A DNA stretch of 64,000 nucleotides. It comes from an uncultured Bacillota bacterium. GTDB lineage: Bacteria; Bacillota; Clostridia; Oscillospirales; Oscillospiraceae. Made by a program: the position numbers and the translations under genes. The notes beneath the pieces are model-generated. The model saw only the letters and a list, made by a program, of their open reading frames with translations. It was not told the origin of the DNA and did no database searches. The stretch spans positions 1 through 64,000 of the forward strand of contig CANSXE010000001.1 in NCBI GenBank assembly GCA_947650875.1, given 5' to 3'. Shown here piece after piece: positions 16,708-26,254 of this stretch. How positions within the stretch are numbered: position 1 is the stretch's first letter; each line of letters starts with the position of its first letter.

Positions 16708-17105
16708 TTGTAAACGTTGCATTTTGGATTTTTGTACTGGCTATGGACCTGCTGATTCCCGGCGTGATGATTGGCTTCGGCAAGGCGTTTATGAAAAATC
16801 CGCCCAGGGAGATCAACCCGGGCTTTGGCTACCGCACACCCAGGTCCTCAAAAAACCAGGACACCTGGGACTTTGCCCAGAGAGAAATGGGCGCAGTCTG
16901 GTATAAATGGGGCAGGATTCTGCTGATTCCCTCCGTCCTGCCCCTGCTCCTGGTGCTGGGGCGGGATGTGGCAACGGTGGGCGTTGTGGGGGCGGCAGTC
17001 TGCTTTTGGCAGCTGATTCCCATGCTGGGCTCTATCGCGGTAGTGGAGTGGGCGCTGAAGAAAAACTTCGACAAACACGGAAAAAGAAAGACAGAAATGG
17101 ACTGA
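16704..17105 (+). CDS. SdpI family membrane protein
   Basis: 133 residues from ATG 16704, which overlaps the feoB stop; an in-frame start inside feoB is less likely. Membrane segments lie at about 3-23, 66-83 and 87-107. Between them is the family motif NPGFGYRTPRSSKNQDTWDFA (about residues 39-59), the soluble signature shared with SdpI, the Bacillus immunity protein for the SdpC toxin. Many SdpI relatives have no toxin partner, and none is visible here. Coupling to the iron transporter is unusual. The role is unknown beyond the family. Confidence 0.8.
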   Translation: MIVNVAFWIFVLAMDLLIPGVMIGFGKAFMKNPPREINPGFGYRTPRSSKNQDTWDFAQREMGAVWYKWGRILLIPSVLPLLLVLGRDVATVGVVGAAVCFWQLIPMLGSIAVVEWALKKNFDKHGKRKTEMD

Positions 17106-17109
17106 TTTT

Positions 17110-17913
17110 GTGATAAAACTGATTTCTCTGGATCTGGACGGTACGGCCCTCAACCCGGAGGGCCGGCTGAGCGATGCGGTAAAGGCGGCCATTACCAAGG
17201 CTCGGGGCGCGGGGGTGCGGGTGATTTTCAACACCGGCCGGCCCGCCCCGGAGGCCTTTGCCTTCATCCGGGAGGCGGAGGCCGACACCCTGGTGTCCAC
17301 CCTGGGGGGCGCAATGGTGGCCGACTGCGTCTCCGGCCAGACCCTCCGCCGGTGGGACGTGGCCGAGCCCTGGGGGCGGAGAGCGGTGGAGATTTGTCTG
17401 GGCCGGGATGTCAAGCTGATGGTCTTTGCCGGGGAGGAAATTCTGGTAAAGCCCGACTACAAGGCCCTGCTGGAGAAGGTCTACCCCTACCCCGCCTTCC
17501 ACCAGGCGGCTACCGTGACGGAGGACCCCCTGGCCTACATGGAGGAGCGTGGCCTGCCCCTGACGAAAATCCACGCCGATGGCAGGCCGGAGGACTTCCC
17601 TCTGGCGGAGCTGGCAGCCCTGGAGGGGCTGACCCTCACCTCCTCCAACCCCCACGACTTCGAGGTGGTGGGGGATGGGGTGGACAAGGGCCGGTCTCTG
17701 GCCCTGGTGGCCGCCCTGTACGGCGTGCCGCTGGAGCAGTGCGCCGCCGTGGGGGACAGCGACAACGACCTGGCCGCCCTCCGGGCGGCGGGGCTGTCCA
17801 TCGCCATGGGCAGCGCCCCGAAGAATGTGAAGGATGCCGCCGCCCGCATCGCCCCCTCCAACGCGGAGGACGGCGCAGCCTGGGCGATTTTAAGCTGCCT
17901 GCCGGAATGTTGA
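17110..17913 (+). CDS. Cof-type HAD-IIB phosphatase
   Basis: 267 residues from GTG 17110. HAD motifs: DLDGTAL (residues 8-14, nucleophile Asp8), NTGRP near residue 41 (motif II Thr), Lys in VDKGRSLAL near residue 196, and GDSDNDLAAL near residue 216 (motif IV). The cap between motifs II and III is the C2B type. These enzymes dephosphorylate sugar phosphates, flavin or PLP intermediates; the substrate cannot be read from sequence. Only 4 bases separate it from the SdpI stop. It has no clear ribosome binding site, consistent with coupling. Confidence 0.9.
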   Translation: MIKLISLDLDGTALNPEGRLSDAVKAAITKARGAGVRVIFNTGRPAPEAFAFIREAEADTLVSTLGGAMVADCVSGQTLRRWDVAEPWGRRAVEICLGRDVKLMVFAGEEILVKPDYKALLEKVYPYPAFHQAATVTEDPLAYMEERGLPLTKIHADGRPEDFPLAELAALEGLTLTSSNPHDFEVVGDGVDKGRSLALVAALYGVPLEQCAAVGDSDNDLAALRAAGLSIAMGSAPKNVKDAAARIAPSNAEDGAAWAILSCLPEC

Positions 17914-17920
17914 CAGGCAA

Positions 17921-17946
17921 ATGGGGACCGCGAAAGCGGTCCCCAT
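17921..17946. terminator. Hairpin between convergent genes
   Basis: ATGGGGACCGC-GAAA-GCGGTCCCCAT, a perfect 11-bp stem with a GAAA tetraloop, in the 59-base gap between the HAD gene and the convergent M15 peptidase. It lacks a strong T-run on either strand. It probably acts as a 3' end stabiliser or weak bidirectional terminator. Confidence 0.6.
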
Positions 17947-17972
17947 GTTCTGTATCCGGCACATTGGCTGCT

Positions 17973-19052
17973 TCAGCTTTGGTCTGACCCTTGGGTCACT
18001 TGTCCGACTGGGACCCCGGCCGCAGACCAGACAGGCTGGGCGGACACATACTCCTCATAGGTGATTCCCTGCTCCATACAGACCTTGGCGGCGTCTTGAC
18101 CCACATAGCGGTAGTGCCAGGGCTCAAAGCGGTAGCCTGTGATAGAGTCCTTCCCCAGGTCGTAGCGGAGAATAAAGCCGTATTCGGCGCAGTGGGCCTT
18201 CAGCCAGGCAAAGGCCGGGGTGTTCTCAAAGTGGGCCTGGCTGCTGGCCACATTGATGTCCAGAGCCAGACCGGTCTGATGCTCCGAGTGGCCGGGCCGG
18301 GCGGAGAAGGTGTCCACCGTGCTCTGCTGATACTGCCGCAGATAGCGGTTATATGTACTTGTCTGCTGCTTGTAAGAGCGGTAGGCGGACACGCTGCGCA
18401 GTACCACGCCGTCCGCCCGGGCGGCGTCCGCCATGGCGCGGAAGGCCTGGGCCGCTTCCGGCCGCAGGAAGCCGGACCCGTAGTTCTTGCCCAGGGCTTC
18501 CAGCTCCGGGACATAGCCTGCGGGCAGCGTGTAGTGCTTATTGACCAGTACCGTCAGACTGGAAGGGTCTGCTACCTCCCAAATCAGGCTGTAAAAGGCC
18601 TGGTCCTGGTCCATGTTCACCTGAAGGACTGCGGCTTCCGCCGTGTCCTCGGGGTGGCTGGCTGACCAGGCGGCGTAGCGGTCCAGCCGGTCGGTCCGGC
18701 TGTTGGGCAGGGCCAGATAGACCAGGTCCGTCTGGCTCAGGGTCCCCTGCTCCAGCCGCTCCAGCAGCAGGGCGTCCGCCCCCATGCGGCCGGACAGCGA
18801 CTCCCGCTGTCCCGGGGTCAGACCTTTTTGGGACAGCAGGGTGTCCGCCCGTTTCCACCGGGCCGCGGCTTCCGCCGCAGATATGACCTCATCCTTGGGG
18901 GTGAGGGGCTCGGGGAAGACGGCGGACGGCGCTGCCGGGGGAATCTCCGGGCTGACCGCCCAGTCGGCCGCTCCGGTGGTGGACAGTGTACACAGGCAGA
19001 GCCCTGTGGTCAGCACCAGGCAGAGACAGCGCCGAATGGTTATATTACGCAT
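17973..19052 (-). CDS. M15 family D-Ala-D-Ala carboxypeptidase (VanY-like), secreted
   Basis: 359 residues from ATG 19052, chosen because AAAGGA lies 9 bases upstream and a signal peptide follows (residues 5-29, ending at TGA-A). The catalytic domain is C-terminal: SAYRSYKQQ near residue 243, GHSEHQTGLALDI near residue 274 (zinc His and Asp), and EPWHYRYVG near residue 325 (general base Glu and zinc His). It trims the terminal D-Ala from peptidoglycan stems. The N-terminal 150 residues are a helical region of unclear role. It overlaps the upstream amidotransferase gene by 8 bases. Confidence 0.9.
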   Translation of the reverse strand: MRNITIRRCLCLVLTTGLCLCTLSTTGAADWAVSPEIPPAAPSAVFPEPLTPKDEVISAAEAAARWKRADTLLSQKGLTPGQRESLSGRMGADALLLERLEQGTLSQTDLVYLALPNSRTDRLDRYAAWSASHPEDTAEAAVLQVNMDQDQAFYSLIWEVADPSSLTVLVNKHYTLPAGYVPELEALGKNYGSGFLRPEAAQAFRAMADAARADGVVLRSVSAYRSYKQQTSTYNRYLRQYQQSTVDTFSARPGHSEHQTGLALDINVASSQAHFENTPAFAWLKAHCAEYGFILRYDLGKDSITGYRFEPWHYRYVGQDAAKVCMEQGITYEEYVSAQPVWSAAGVPVGQVTQGSDQS

Positions 19053-19773
19053 GTTGTGGGTCCTTTCTTGATGTATATTCTGTGGTAATGTCCCGCCGTA
19101 TGGGGAAAGACTGATCCTCCCCGCGGCAGAGACCCAGGAACCAGGCAAAGAGGGCGGCGCCGTCCACGGTATCCAGCCTGCGGCGGCCAAAGGACATCCG
19201 TTCCGGGTGGAACTGGACCCCCATAAGGGGATAGCCGGGCAGCTCCGCCGCTTCGGCAAGGCCGCTCTCCGACCAGGCCGTGACCCGCAGATCCCGGCCC
19301 AGGCCGCCCAGCGCCTGGTGGTGGGCGCTGTTGACCGGAAATACAGGGCCGTAGAGCCTGTGGAGGACCGAGTCCTCCGCACTGTGTACCGGATGGACCA
19401 TGTCCGCCTTGCCGCTGTGGAACGGCCGCTGCGTCGAAGGCAGGTCCTGAATCAGATCGCCTCCCAGGGCTACGTTGATCAGCTGCATGCCGCGGCAGAT
19501 GCCCAAAATGGGCTTGCCCGCCTGATAAAAGGCGCGGAAGAGGGCCAGCTCCGCCCGGTCACGGTCCCGGTCCGGCGGCAGGGAGCCCCGGTTGTCCTGG
19601 CCGTAGAGGGAGCTGTCAATGTCGCCGCCGCCGCACAGCAGCAGGCCGGCGCAGGTCAAATCGGGGGCGGGACAGTAGCCGGCCACCGGACTGCCCCCGG
19701 CGCCCCGGAGGGCGGTGCAGTAGTTGTCCATATGTCCGATTTCGCCGGATACCTGTATGTTCAGCCGCTCCAT
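19045..19773 (-). CDS. Class-I glutamine amidotransferase-like (peptidase C26) protein
   Basis: 242 residues. CGGGDIDSSLYG near residue 47 and GICRGMQLINVALGG (nucleophile Cys near residue 95) are diagnostic for the gamma-glutamyl-GABA hydrolase branch; GVQFHPE near residue 189 supplies the His-Glu of the triad. Likely hydrolyses a gamma-glutamyl compound. Typical PuuD-like proteins are about 250 residues with a few more N-terminal residues. It overlaps the M15 gene and follows the cytidylate-kinase-like gene by 1 base, so the three form an operon. Confidence 0.88.
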   Translation of the reverse strand: MERLNIQVSGEIGHMDNYCTALRGAGGSPVAGYCPAPDLTCAGLLLCGGGDIDSSLYGQDNRGSLPPDRDRDRAELALFRAFYQAGKPILGICRGMQLINVALGGDLIQDLPSTQRPFHSGKADMVHPVHSAEDSVLHRLYGPVFPVNSAHHQALGGLGRDLRVTAWSESGLAEAAELPGYPLMGVQFHPERMSFGRRRLDTVDGAALFAWFLGLCRGEDQSFPIRRDITTEYTSRKDPQHA

Positions 19774-19774
19774 A

Positions 19775-20401
19775 TTACAGCTCGTCCTGAGCCGCCCGGG
19801 CCTTGACCAGGGCGATAATCAGGTTCACAGCGCCCTCCACCCCGACGATGCCGGAGTTCAGGGTCAAATCATACCGCCGCATATCGCCCCAGATATGGCC
19901 GGTATAGTAGTTGTAGTAGTTAGCCCGGCCCCTGTCCATCTGAACAATGCGCCGCGCCATGTCGTCGGAGGGGATGTGGTACTCCTCCACACACCGCTCC
20001 ACCCGGCTGTTCAGGTCGGCGTGGACAAAGACCTTCAGGCATTCGGGCCGCTCCCCCAGCACATAGTCAGAGCACCGGCCCACAATCACACAGGGCCCCT
20101 CGCCGGCCAGCTCCCGGATAACCTCCGCCTGGGCGAAGAAGGCCTGATGGCTTACGGGCACCCCCTGGTGGGCCAGGGAGGGGATTCCAACGCCTACAGG
20201 GGTGATGGACAGATGGAAGCGGCTGCGGGCCCGCTCCTCTGCCCGGGCAATAAAGTCGGGGGACAGTCCGCTTTTTTCTGAGGTTTTCTGAATGATGGTT
20301 CGGTCGTAGCACGGAATGCCCAGCTGGGCGGCGAGACGCTTGCCAATGAGACGGCCGCCGCTGCCGAACTCGCGGCTGATGGAGATTACATAGTTGCTCA
20401 T
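19775..20401 (-). CDS. Cytidylate kinase-like family protein
   Basis: 208 residues from ATG 20401, with AGGAGG 8 bases upstream. ISREFGSGGRLIGKRLAAQLG at residues 7-27 is the variant P-loop of the AAA_26/cytidylate-kinase-like group, differing from true Cmk (which has GPxGxGKS). Later parts include CVIVGRCSDYVL and YYNYYTGHIWGD, common in this Clostridia-wide family. The phosphoacceptor is unknown. It heads the minus-strand operon with the amidotransferase and the M15 peptidase. Confidence 0.85.
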   Translation of the reverse strand: MSNYVISISREFGSGGRLIGKRLAAQLGIPCYDRTIIQKTSEKSGLSPDFIARAEERARSRFHLSITPVGVGIPSLAHQGVPVSHQAFFAQAEVIRELAGEGPCVIVGRCSDYVLGERPECLKVFVHADLNSRVERCVEEYHIPSDDMARRIVQMDRGRANYYNYYTGHIWGDMRRYDLTLNSGIVGVEGAVNLIIALVKARAAQDEL

Positions 20402-20477
20402 GAACACACCTCCTTGTGAGATGGGACGGACCGGCGATGAAGCGGGTCCGCGCAGAAGCACGGTTCCTTCTATATAT

Positions 20478-20506
20478 AGTATAATACTTTTTTGGGAAAA
20501 AGACAA
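20478..20506 (-). promoter_or_regulatory. Sigma-A promoter for the cytidylate-kinase-like operon
   Basis: Read on the minus strand, TTGTCT (20506-20501) and TATACT (20483-20478) with 17 bp spacing. Confidence 0.65.
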
Positions 20507-20601
20507 CGGTAATCTGATTTGGGATGAAGGACCGGGAAAAACCTGGGGGATATTGGACATTTTCTCCAAAAACAGGGCGGTTTTAAAGGGGCAAATTCCG
20601 C

Positions 20602-20629
20602 TTGAAATTTCAGAGGAATATGGTATCAT
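20602..20629 (+). promoter_or_regulatory. Sigma-A promoter for malQ-glgP
   Basis: TTGAAA (20602-20607) and TATCAT (20624-20629) with 16 bp spacing. The GTG start of malQ is about 100 bp downstream. Confidence 0.6.
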
Positions 20630-20730
20630 ACTACTCAAGACGGGTGGAAAGGTTACCCAAAAGAGCGCTTTCCTCCGAACAAACGCTTGTGCTTTGTGGA
20701 GCAAAATGTTATAGGAAAGGGGATTCTACC

Positions 20731-22239
20731 GTGAGAAAAGCAGGCATTCTGATGCCGATCTCTTCCCTGCCTTCTCCCTGCGGGATCGGGACCCTGGGGG
20801 CGGAAGCGCGGAAATTTGTTGATTTTTTGGCGGCGGGGGGCCAGTCCTGCTGGCAGGTTCTGCCTCTGGGCCCCACCAGCTACGGCGACTCCCCCTATCA
20901 GTCCTTCTCCTCCTTTGCCGGCAACCCCTACTTCATTGATCTGGATGTTCTGGCCGAGTGGGGGCTTCTGGAGCCCGGAGAGTATCAAAATGTCAACTGG
21001 GGGGATGACCCGTCGCGGGTCAATTACGAGGTCCTCTATCAAAACCGCTTTGACGTTCTGCGTCTGGCCTGTGCCCGTCTGACCCGGGGGGACAAGTTTG
21101 AGATGCGGGGCACCCTCTGGGGCGCGGACTGGCTGGAGGACTATGCCCTGTTCATGGCCCTGAAAGACAGATACGGCGGAATTCCCTGGCTGGAGTGGCC
21201 GGAGGAAATCCGCCTGCGGCAGCCCCAGGCGATGGAACAGGCCCGGAAAGAGCTCCGGGAGGAGGTGGATTTCTGGCGGTGGGTGCAGCACCTCTTTTAT
21301 GCCCAGTGGTGGGACCTGAAGGAGTACGCCAACCAGAAGGGGGTTTCCATCATTGGGGACCTGCCCATCTATGTGGCCCTGGACAGCGCTGACGTGTGGG
21401 CCAATCCCGACCAGTTCCAGCTGGATGAGAACGGGCGGCCCACCGAGGTTGCAGGCTGCCCCCCCGACGGCTTTACCGCCGACGGTCAGCTGTGGGGCAA
21501 CCCCCTGTTCAACTGGGAGCGGATGAAGGAGGACGGCTATGCCTGGTGGCTGCGGCGCATCGCCTGGCAGTTCCAGCTCTACGACACCCTGCGCATTGAC
21601 CACTTCCGGGGCTTCGACTCCTATTATGCCATCCCTTACGGGGACAAGACGGCAAAAAACGGCGTCTGGAAGCCCGGTCCGGGCATTGCGTTTTTTAAGA
21701 CGGTGAATCGCAGCCTGGGGAAAAAGGACATTATCGCCGAGGACCTGGGTTTCCTCACCCCCTCGGTGCGAAAGCTGCTCCGCGACTCAGGCTACCCCGG
21801 CATGAAGGTGCTGGAGTTTGCCTTTGATAACCGGTATTCCGACAGCGACTACCTGCCCCACCGCTGCCCCGTCCACTGTGTTGTGTATGCCGGCACCCAC
21901 GACAACGACACCATCCAGGGCTGGCTGACCTCTGTCCCCAAAAAGACGGCGTCCTACGCAAAGGCCTACCTGCGCCTGAGCAAGCGGGAGGGCTACCACT
22001 GGGGGATGATGCGCGCCGCCTGGGCCTCCCCCGCCGACCTGGCGGTGATGCAGCTCCAGGATATTCTCGGCCTGGGCAGCGAGGCAAGAATGAATACCCC
22101 GTCCACACTTGGGAATAATTGGCAGTGGCGGGCCCTTCCCGGTTCCTTCGACGAGAAGCTGTCGAAACGGCTGTATCGGGAGATGAAGGTGTATCAGCGG
22201 CTGCCCAAGGGGAAACTGAAGAACAAGGAGAAACATTGA
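20731..22239 (+). CDS. malQ: 4-alpha-glucanotransferase (GH77)
   Basis: 502 residues from GTG 20731; GGAAAGGGG lies about 8 bases upstream and the protein begins with the family-typical [24 protein letters not shown]77 motifs are visible: LRIDHFRGF near residue 287 (nucleophile Asp), EDLGFLTP near residue 334 (acid/base Glu) and GTHDNDT near residue 389 (transition-state Asp). It disproportionates maltodextrins. glgP begins one base after its stop, so the pair degrades glycogen or maltodextrin together: GlgP makes glucose-1-P and MalQ rebuilds chains long enough to phosphorolyse. Confidence 0.96.
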   Translation: MRKAGILMPISSLPSPCGIGTLGAEARKFVDFLAAGGQSCWQVLPLGPTSYGDSPYQSFSSFAGNPYFIDLDVLAEWGLLEPGEYQNVNWGDDPSRVNYEVLYQNRFDVLRLACARLTRGDKFEMRGTLWGADWLEDYALFMALKDRYGGIPWLEWPEEIRLRQPQAMEQARKELREEVDFWRWVQHLFYAQWWDLKEYANQKGVSIIGDLPIYVALDSADVWANPDQFQLDENGRPTEVAGCPPDGFTADGQLWGNPLFNWERMKEDGYAWWLRRIAWQFQLYDTLRIDHFRGFDSYYAIPYGDKTAKNGVWKPGPGIAFFKTVNRSLGKKDIIAEDLGFLTPSVRKLLRDSGYPGMKVLEFAFDNRYSDSDYLPHRCPVHCVVYAGTHDNDTIQGWLTSVPKKTASYAKAYLRLSKREGYHWGMMRAAWASPADLAVMQLQDILGLGSEARMNTPSTLGNNWQWRALPGSFDEKLSKRLYREMKVYQRLPKGKLKNKEKH

Positions 22240-22240
22240 T

Positions 22241-24520
22241 ATGCAACTGAAAGAACAACTTTTTCAAACGACTCAGTCGCGTTTTGGCTGCGCCCCGGAC
22301 CAGTGTGATGACCGCCAGCTCTATGAGGCACTGCTGATTCTCACCGGCCGCCTGGCCCAGAACCGCCCCGCCCCCAAGGGGGAGCGGAAGCTCTACTATT
22401 TCTCTGCCGAGTTCCTCATGGGCAAGCTGCTGAGCAACAACCTGCTGGCCCTGGGGCTCCACGACGAGGTGCGCGCCCTGCTGGCTGACCTGGGCCGGGA
22501 CCTGGGGGTTATCGAGTCTATGGAGCCCGAGCCCTCTCTGGGCAACGGAGGCCTGGGCCGCCTGGCCGCCTGCTTTCTGGACTCCATCGCCGCCTTGAAC
22601 CTGCCCGGCGACGGTGTGGGCCTGAATTACCACTACGGCCTGTTCCGGCAGAAATTTGCCCAGAACCGCCAGACCGAGATTCCCGACCCCTGGATGGATA
22701 CGGACAGCTGGCTTATTCCCACGGGGATGTCCTTTGACGTGCCCTTCGGCGGCTTCAGCCTGAAGGCGGTGCTCTATGATATTGCCATTCCCGGGGCCAA
22801 CAACGGCTGTGCCAACCGCCTGCACCTCTTCGACGTGACTGAGCCCGCCGGCGCCCCCTGGGTGGGCATCGACTTTGACAAGGGGGATATCCCCCACCGG
22901 CTGACCTCTTTCCTCTACCCCGACGACAGCGACGAGGCGGGCCGGCTGCTCCGGGTATATCAGCAGTACTTTATGGTGTCCGCCGGCGCCCAGCTCATCC
23001 TCTCTGAGCTGGAGACCAGGGGCTTTGCCCCGGAGACTCTGGCTGACCATGTGGTGGTTCAGATCAACGACACTCACCCCTCTATGGTCATTCCTGAGCT
23101 CATCCGTCTGCTGATTGAAAAGGGTATGACCTTCGACAGCGCCCTGGACCAGGTGCGCCGCACCTGCGCCTACACCAACCACACCATCCTGGCCGAAGCC
23201 CTGGAGAAGTGGCCCCTGTCCTTCATTGAGAAGGTGGCCCCCCAGCTGGTGCCCGTCATTCAGGAGCTGGACCGGCGGATGAAGCAGGCCCATCCCGACC
23301 CCCGGGTGGCCATTTTGGACGAGCAGAACCGGGTCCACATGGCCCACATGGATATCCACTGCGGCTTCTCGGTCAACGGCGTGGCCGCCCTTCACACGGA
23401 GATTTTGAAAAATGCCGAGCTGAAACCCTTCTATGACCTCTACCCGGAAAAGTTCAACAACAAGACCAACGGCGTTACCCTCCGCCGCTGGCTGGAGGTC
23501 TGCAATCCGGAGCTGACCTCCCTCATAGACGGCTGCATCGGCCCCGACTGGCGGCAGGACGCCAAGAAACTGGAAAAGCTGCTGGACTTCCAGGAGGACA
23601 GCGCCGTTCTGGACCGCCTGCTGGAGGTCAAGCAGCACAATAAGAATGAGCTGTGCCGGATTCTCTGGGCCACCCAGCACATCGAGCTGGACCCCAAGTC
23701 CGTCTTTGACATCCAGGTGAAACGGCTCCACGAGTACAAGCGGCAGCAGATGAACGCCCTGTATATCATTCAAAAGTACCTGGAAATCAAAGCCGGCAAG
23801 CTGCCGGAGCAGCCGGTGACCGTTCTGTTTGGCGCCAAGGCCGCCCCCGCCTATATCATGGCCAAACGGATCATCCACCTGATTCTCTGCCTGCAGCAGC
23901 TCATCGACCGGGACCCCCAGGTCCGCCCCTGGCTGCGGGTGGCCATGGTGGAGAACTACAACGTCACCTGGGCCGAGCGGCTGATTCCCGCCTGCGACAT
24001 CTCCGAGCAGATCTCCCTGGCCTCCAAGGAGGCCAGCGGTACCGGCAACATGAAGTTCATGGCCAACGGCGCGGTTACGCTGGGCACCCTGGACGGCGCC
24101 AATGTGGAGATTGCCCAGCTGGTGGGGGAGGACAATATCTACACCTTCGGCGCCCACAGCGACACGGTAATCGGCCTGTACAAGGGGGATGAGCCCGACG
24201 GCCGGGCCTACCGCCCCTTGGACTACTACCACCGTCCGGCGGTGGAGCGGCTGGTAGACTTTATTGTATCCCCCGAACTGCTGGCCATCGGTGACCCGGC
24301 GGAGCTGTCCGCCCTCTGGAAGGACATGAAGAACAAGGATTGGTTTATGGCCCTGCTGGATGTGGAGGACTACATCGCAGCTAAGGACCGGTGCCTGCGG
24401 GACTATGGCGACCGCCGCGCCTGGGCCAGGAGAATGCTGGTTAATATCGCTAAGTCGGGGTATTTCTCCTCCGACCGGACGATTGCCCAGTACAATCAGG
24501 ATATCTGGAAGCTGAAATAG
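22241..24520 (+). CDS. glgP: Glycogen/maltodextrin phosphorylase (GT35)
   Basis: 759 residues, slightly shorter than the usual 790-840. It shows [39 protein letters not shown], then [11 protein letters not shown] and the PLP site [15 protein letters not shown], whose Lys carries pyridoxal phosphate. It releases glucose-1-phosphate from alpha-1,4-glucan ends. The ATG has AAGGAGAAA 6-8 bases upstream inside the malQ stop region. A hairpin follows. Confidence 0.96.
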   Translation: MQLKEQLFQTTQSRFGCAPDQCDDRQLYEALLILTGRLAQNRPAPKGERKLYYFSAEFLMGKLLSNNLLALGLHDEVRALLADLGRDLGVIESMEPEPSLGNGGLGRLAACFLDSIAALNLPGDGVGLNYHYGLFRQKFAQNRQTEIPDPWMDTDSWLIPTGMSFDVPFGGFSLKAVLYDIAIPGANNGCANRLHLFDVTEPAGAPWVGIDFDKGDIPHRLTSFLYPDDSDEAGRLLRVYQQYFMVSAGAQLILSELETRGFAPETLADHVVVQINDTHPSMVIPELIRLLIEKGMTFDSALDQVRRTCAYTNHTILAEALEKWPLSFIEKVAPQLVPVIQELDRRMKQAHPDPRVAILDEQNRVHMAHMDIHCGFSVNGVAALHTEILKNAELKPFYDLYPEKFNNKTNGVTLRRWLEVCNPELTSLIDGCIGPDWRQDAKKLEKLLDFQEDSAVLDRLLEVKQHNKNELCRILWATQHIELDPKSVFDIQVKRLHEYKRQQMNALYIIQKYLEIKAGKLPEQPVTVLFGAKAAPAYIMAKRIIHLILCLQQLIDRDPQVRPWLRVAMVENYNVTWAERLIPACDISEQISLASKEASGTGNMKFMANGAVTLGTLDGANVEIAQLVGEDNIYTFGAHSDTVIGLYKGDEPDGRAYRPLDYYHRPAVERLVDFIVSPELLAIGDPAELSALWKDMKNKDWFMALLDVEDYIAAKDRCLRDYGDRRAWARRMLVNIAKSGYFSSDRTIAQYNQDIWKLK

Positions 24521-24533
24521 AGGTCTGTTTGAA

Positions 24534-24565
24534 AGGGCGCATCCCAAATCATCGGGGTGCGCCCT
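24534..24565 (+). terminator. Hairpin after glgP
   Basis: AGGGCGCATCCC pairs with GGGGTGCGCCCT around a short loop. No T-run follows, so termination efficiency is uncertain. Confidence 0.5.
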
Positions 24566-24677
24566 CAAGCCGTAGATAAAGCGGAACACCGCACGCCCGG
24601 GGAAGGGAAAAGTCCGTTTTATGGGACATAAGCCCCGCTATACTGGGGCGTGAAACCCGGAAAGGAGGAGACCACCT

Positions 24678-25676
24678 GTGTCAAAAAGTACCAATCAGAA
24701 GACCAAGCTGCTCCATCTGTGCCGCATCCTTCTGTTGCGGACCGATGAGGAGCACCCCCTCACCGTCCCACAGCTTATTGAGGAGCTGGCCCGGCAGGAC
24801 ATCAAGGCCGAGCGCAAAAGCATCTACGACGACCTGGAGGCCCTGCGCCTGTTCGGGCTGGACATCCAGTCCCGGAAGGGAAAGACCCCCGGCTGGTTTG
24901 TGGGGGGCCGGGAGTTTCAACTGCCCGAGGTGAAGCTGCTCATGGATGCGGTGCAGTCCTCCCGTTTCATCACCCAGAAAAAGAGCGACGCCCTGATCCG
25001 CAAGCTGGAGGGGCTGGCCAGCATACACCAGGCGGGCCAGCTTCAGCGGCAGGTCTATGTGTCGGGCCGAATCAAGGTGATGAATGAGAGCATCTACTAC
25101 AATGTGGACAAGCTTCACGCCGCCATTGCCGGCCAGAAGGCGATTTCCTTTAAATATTTCGACTACGATATCGGCCGGAAAAAGGTCTTTCATCACGACG
25201 GAAAGCGGTATGTGGTATCCCCCTACGGCCTGATCTGGAACAGCGAGAACTACTACCTGGTGGCCTTTGACCACTGCCATCAGGAGCTGCGCCACTACCG
25301 GGTGGACAAGATGACCGAGATTGTCGTCACCAGCCTGGACCGGGAGGGGCGGGAGCAGTATCCCGATTTTCAGCTGGCTGAGTACGGCCAGAAGCACTTT
25401 GGCATGTACGGCGGCCAGGAGGTGAAGGTCACCCTTCGGGGCCGGCGGGACAAGGCCGGCCTGGTGTGGGACCGGTTTGGCCAGGACGTGATTTTGGTGC
25501 CCGACGGGGCGGAGCACTTTACTGTCACCCTGCCGGTGGTCATCAGCCCTCAGTTTTTCGGCTGGCTGCTGGGGCTGGACGGCAGCATTACGCTGATCGG
25601 GCCGAAAGAGGCGGTGGCTGCCTACCGCCGCCGGCTGTCCGCCACCCTGGAGGAGCTGTCTCAGCCCCCCTGTTGA
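24678..25676 (+). CDS. HTH-WYL domain transcriptional regulator (YafY family)
   Basis: 332 residues from GTG 24678 with AAAGGAGG upstream. The N-terminal winged helix (about 10-75, LTVPQLIEELARQDIKAERKSIYDDLEAL) is followed by a WYL domain at about 140-230 (ISFKYFDYDIGRKKVF, VVSPYGLIWNSENYYLVAFD, RHYRVDKM) and a C-terminal WCX-type extension. WYL domains bind nucleic acid or small ligands. It is downstream of glgP on the same strand but separated by a hairpin. Its target is not evident. Confidence 0.9.
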   Translation: MSKSTNQKTKLLHLCRILLLRTDEEHPLTVPQLIEELARQDIKAERKSIYDDLEALRLFGLDIQSRKGKTPGWFVGGREFQLPEVKLLMDAVQSSRFITQKKSDALIRKLEGLASIHQAGQLQRQVYVSGRIKVMNESIYYNVDKLHAAIAGQKAISFKYFDYDIGRKKVFHHDGKRYVVSPYGLIWNSENYYLVAFDHCHQELRHYRVDKMTEIVVTSLDREGREQYPDFQLAEYGQKHFGMYGGQEVKVTLRGRRDKAGLVWDRFGQDVILVPDGAEHFTVTLPVVISPQFFGWLLGLDGSITLIGPKEAVAAYRRRLSATLEELSQPPC

Positions 25677-25736
25677 CATATAGATTAAAATCCGCTTAAA
25701 AAATCTGCCAACATAGTGGTAATTTTCACGATGCTG

Positions 25737-25745
25737 TGATATGAT
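25737..25745 (+). promoter_or_regulatory. Extended -10 promoter for nfeD-SPFH
   Basis: TGATATGAT fits an extended -10 (TGnTATAAT with one mismatch), 45 bp before the NfeD ATG. The -35 region is weak. A second TTGACA at 25674-25679 with TTAAAA 17 bp further is an alternative start. Confidence 0.45.
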
Positions 25746-25789
25746 AAGCGTGAGGAACTGTAACCACCCATTTGAAAGGAGGAATTGCT

Positions 25790-26212
25790 ATGACGATTTT
25801 TTGGCTGGCCGCATTCATTGTCTTTGCCATCGGCGAGGCGGTGACAGTGGGGTTGGTCTCCGTTTGGTTTGCTGTGGGGGCACTGGCAGCGCTGTTTGCT
25901 ACCGCTCTTGGAGCGGGACTCTGGCTGCAAATCACGGTATTTTTGGGGGTGTCGGCCCTGGCGTTAGCTCTGTTTAAGCCGCTGAGCAGCAAATTCCTCA
26001 AGCCCAGGGTGTCCGCCACCAATGCCGACCGGGTGATCGGCTCTGCCGCTCTGGTCACTGAGACCATCGACAACACCCAGGCCAAAGGCCAGGTGAAGGT
26101 CAATGGGCAGGTCTGGTCGGCCCGCTCCGCCCAGGATATCGTGATCCCCGCCGGGACCGATGTGAAGGTGCTGCGCATTGAGGGCGTAAAGGTTATTGTG
26201 GAGACCGCGTAA
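25790..26212 (+). CDS. NfeD family membrane protein
   Basis: 140 residues from ATG 25790, with AAAGGAGG 7 bases upstream. Two to three membrane segments occupy residues 2-66. A C-terminal OB-fold of about 60 residues (IGSAALVTETIDN, GQVKVNGQVWSARS, VIPAGTDVKVLRIEGVKVIVE) is the NfeD-C pattern. Such short NfeD proteins lack the ClpP-like protease part. It precedes the SPFH gene by 42 bases; the NfeD/SPFH pair is a widespread membrane-quality-control module. Confidence 0.93.
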   Translation: MTIFWLAAFIVFAIGEAVTVGLVSVWFAVGALAALFATALGAGLWLQITVFLGVSALALALFKPLSSKFLKPRVSATNADRVIGSAALVTETIDNTQAKGQVKVNGQVWSARSAQDIVIPAGTDVKVLRIEGVKVIVETA

Positions 26213-26254
26213 GAGAGAGTACACATTGTAATAAATGAAGGAGGAATCAACAAA

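Larger units (their letters stand above)
20402..20730. other. Divergent intergenic region with two promoters
   Basis: 329 bases between the divergent cytidylate-kinase-like gene and malQ. It holds one promoter on each strand (listed separately), separated by about 95 bp. Apart from these I see no repeats, small gene or riboswitch-like structure. Confidence 0.6.
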
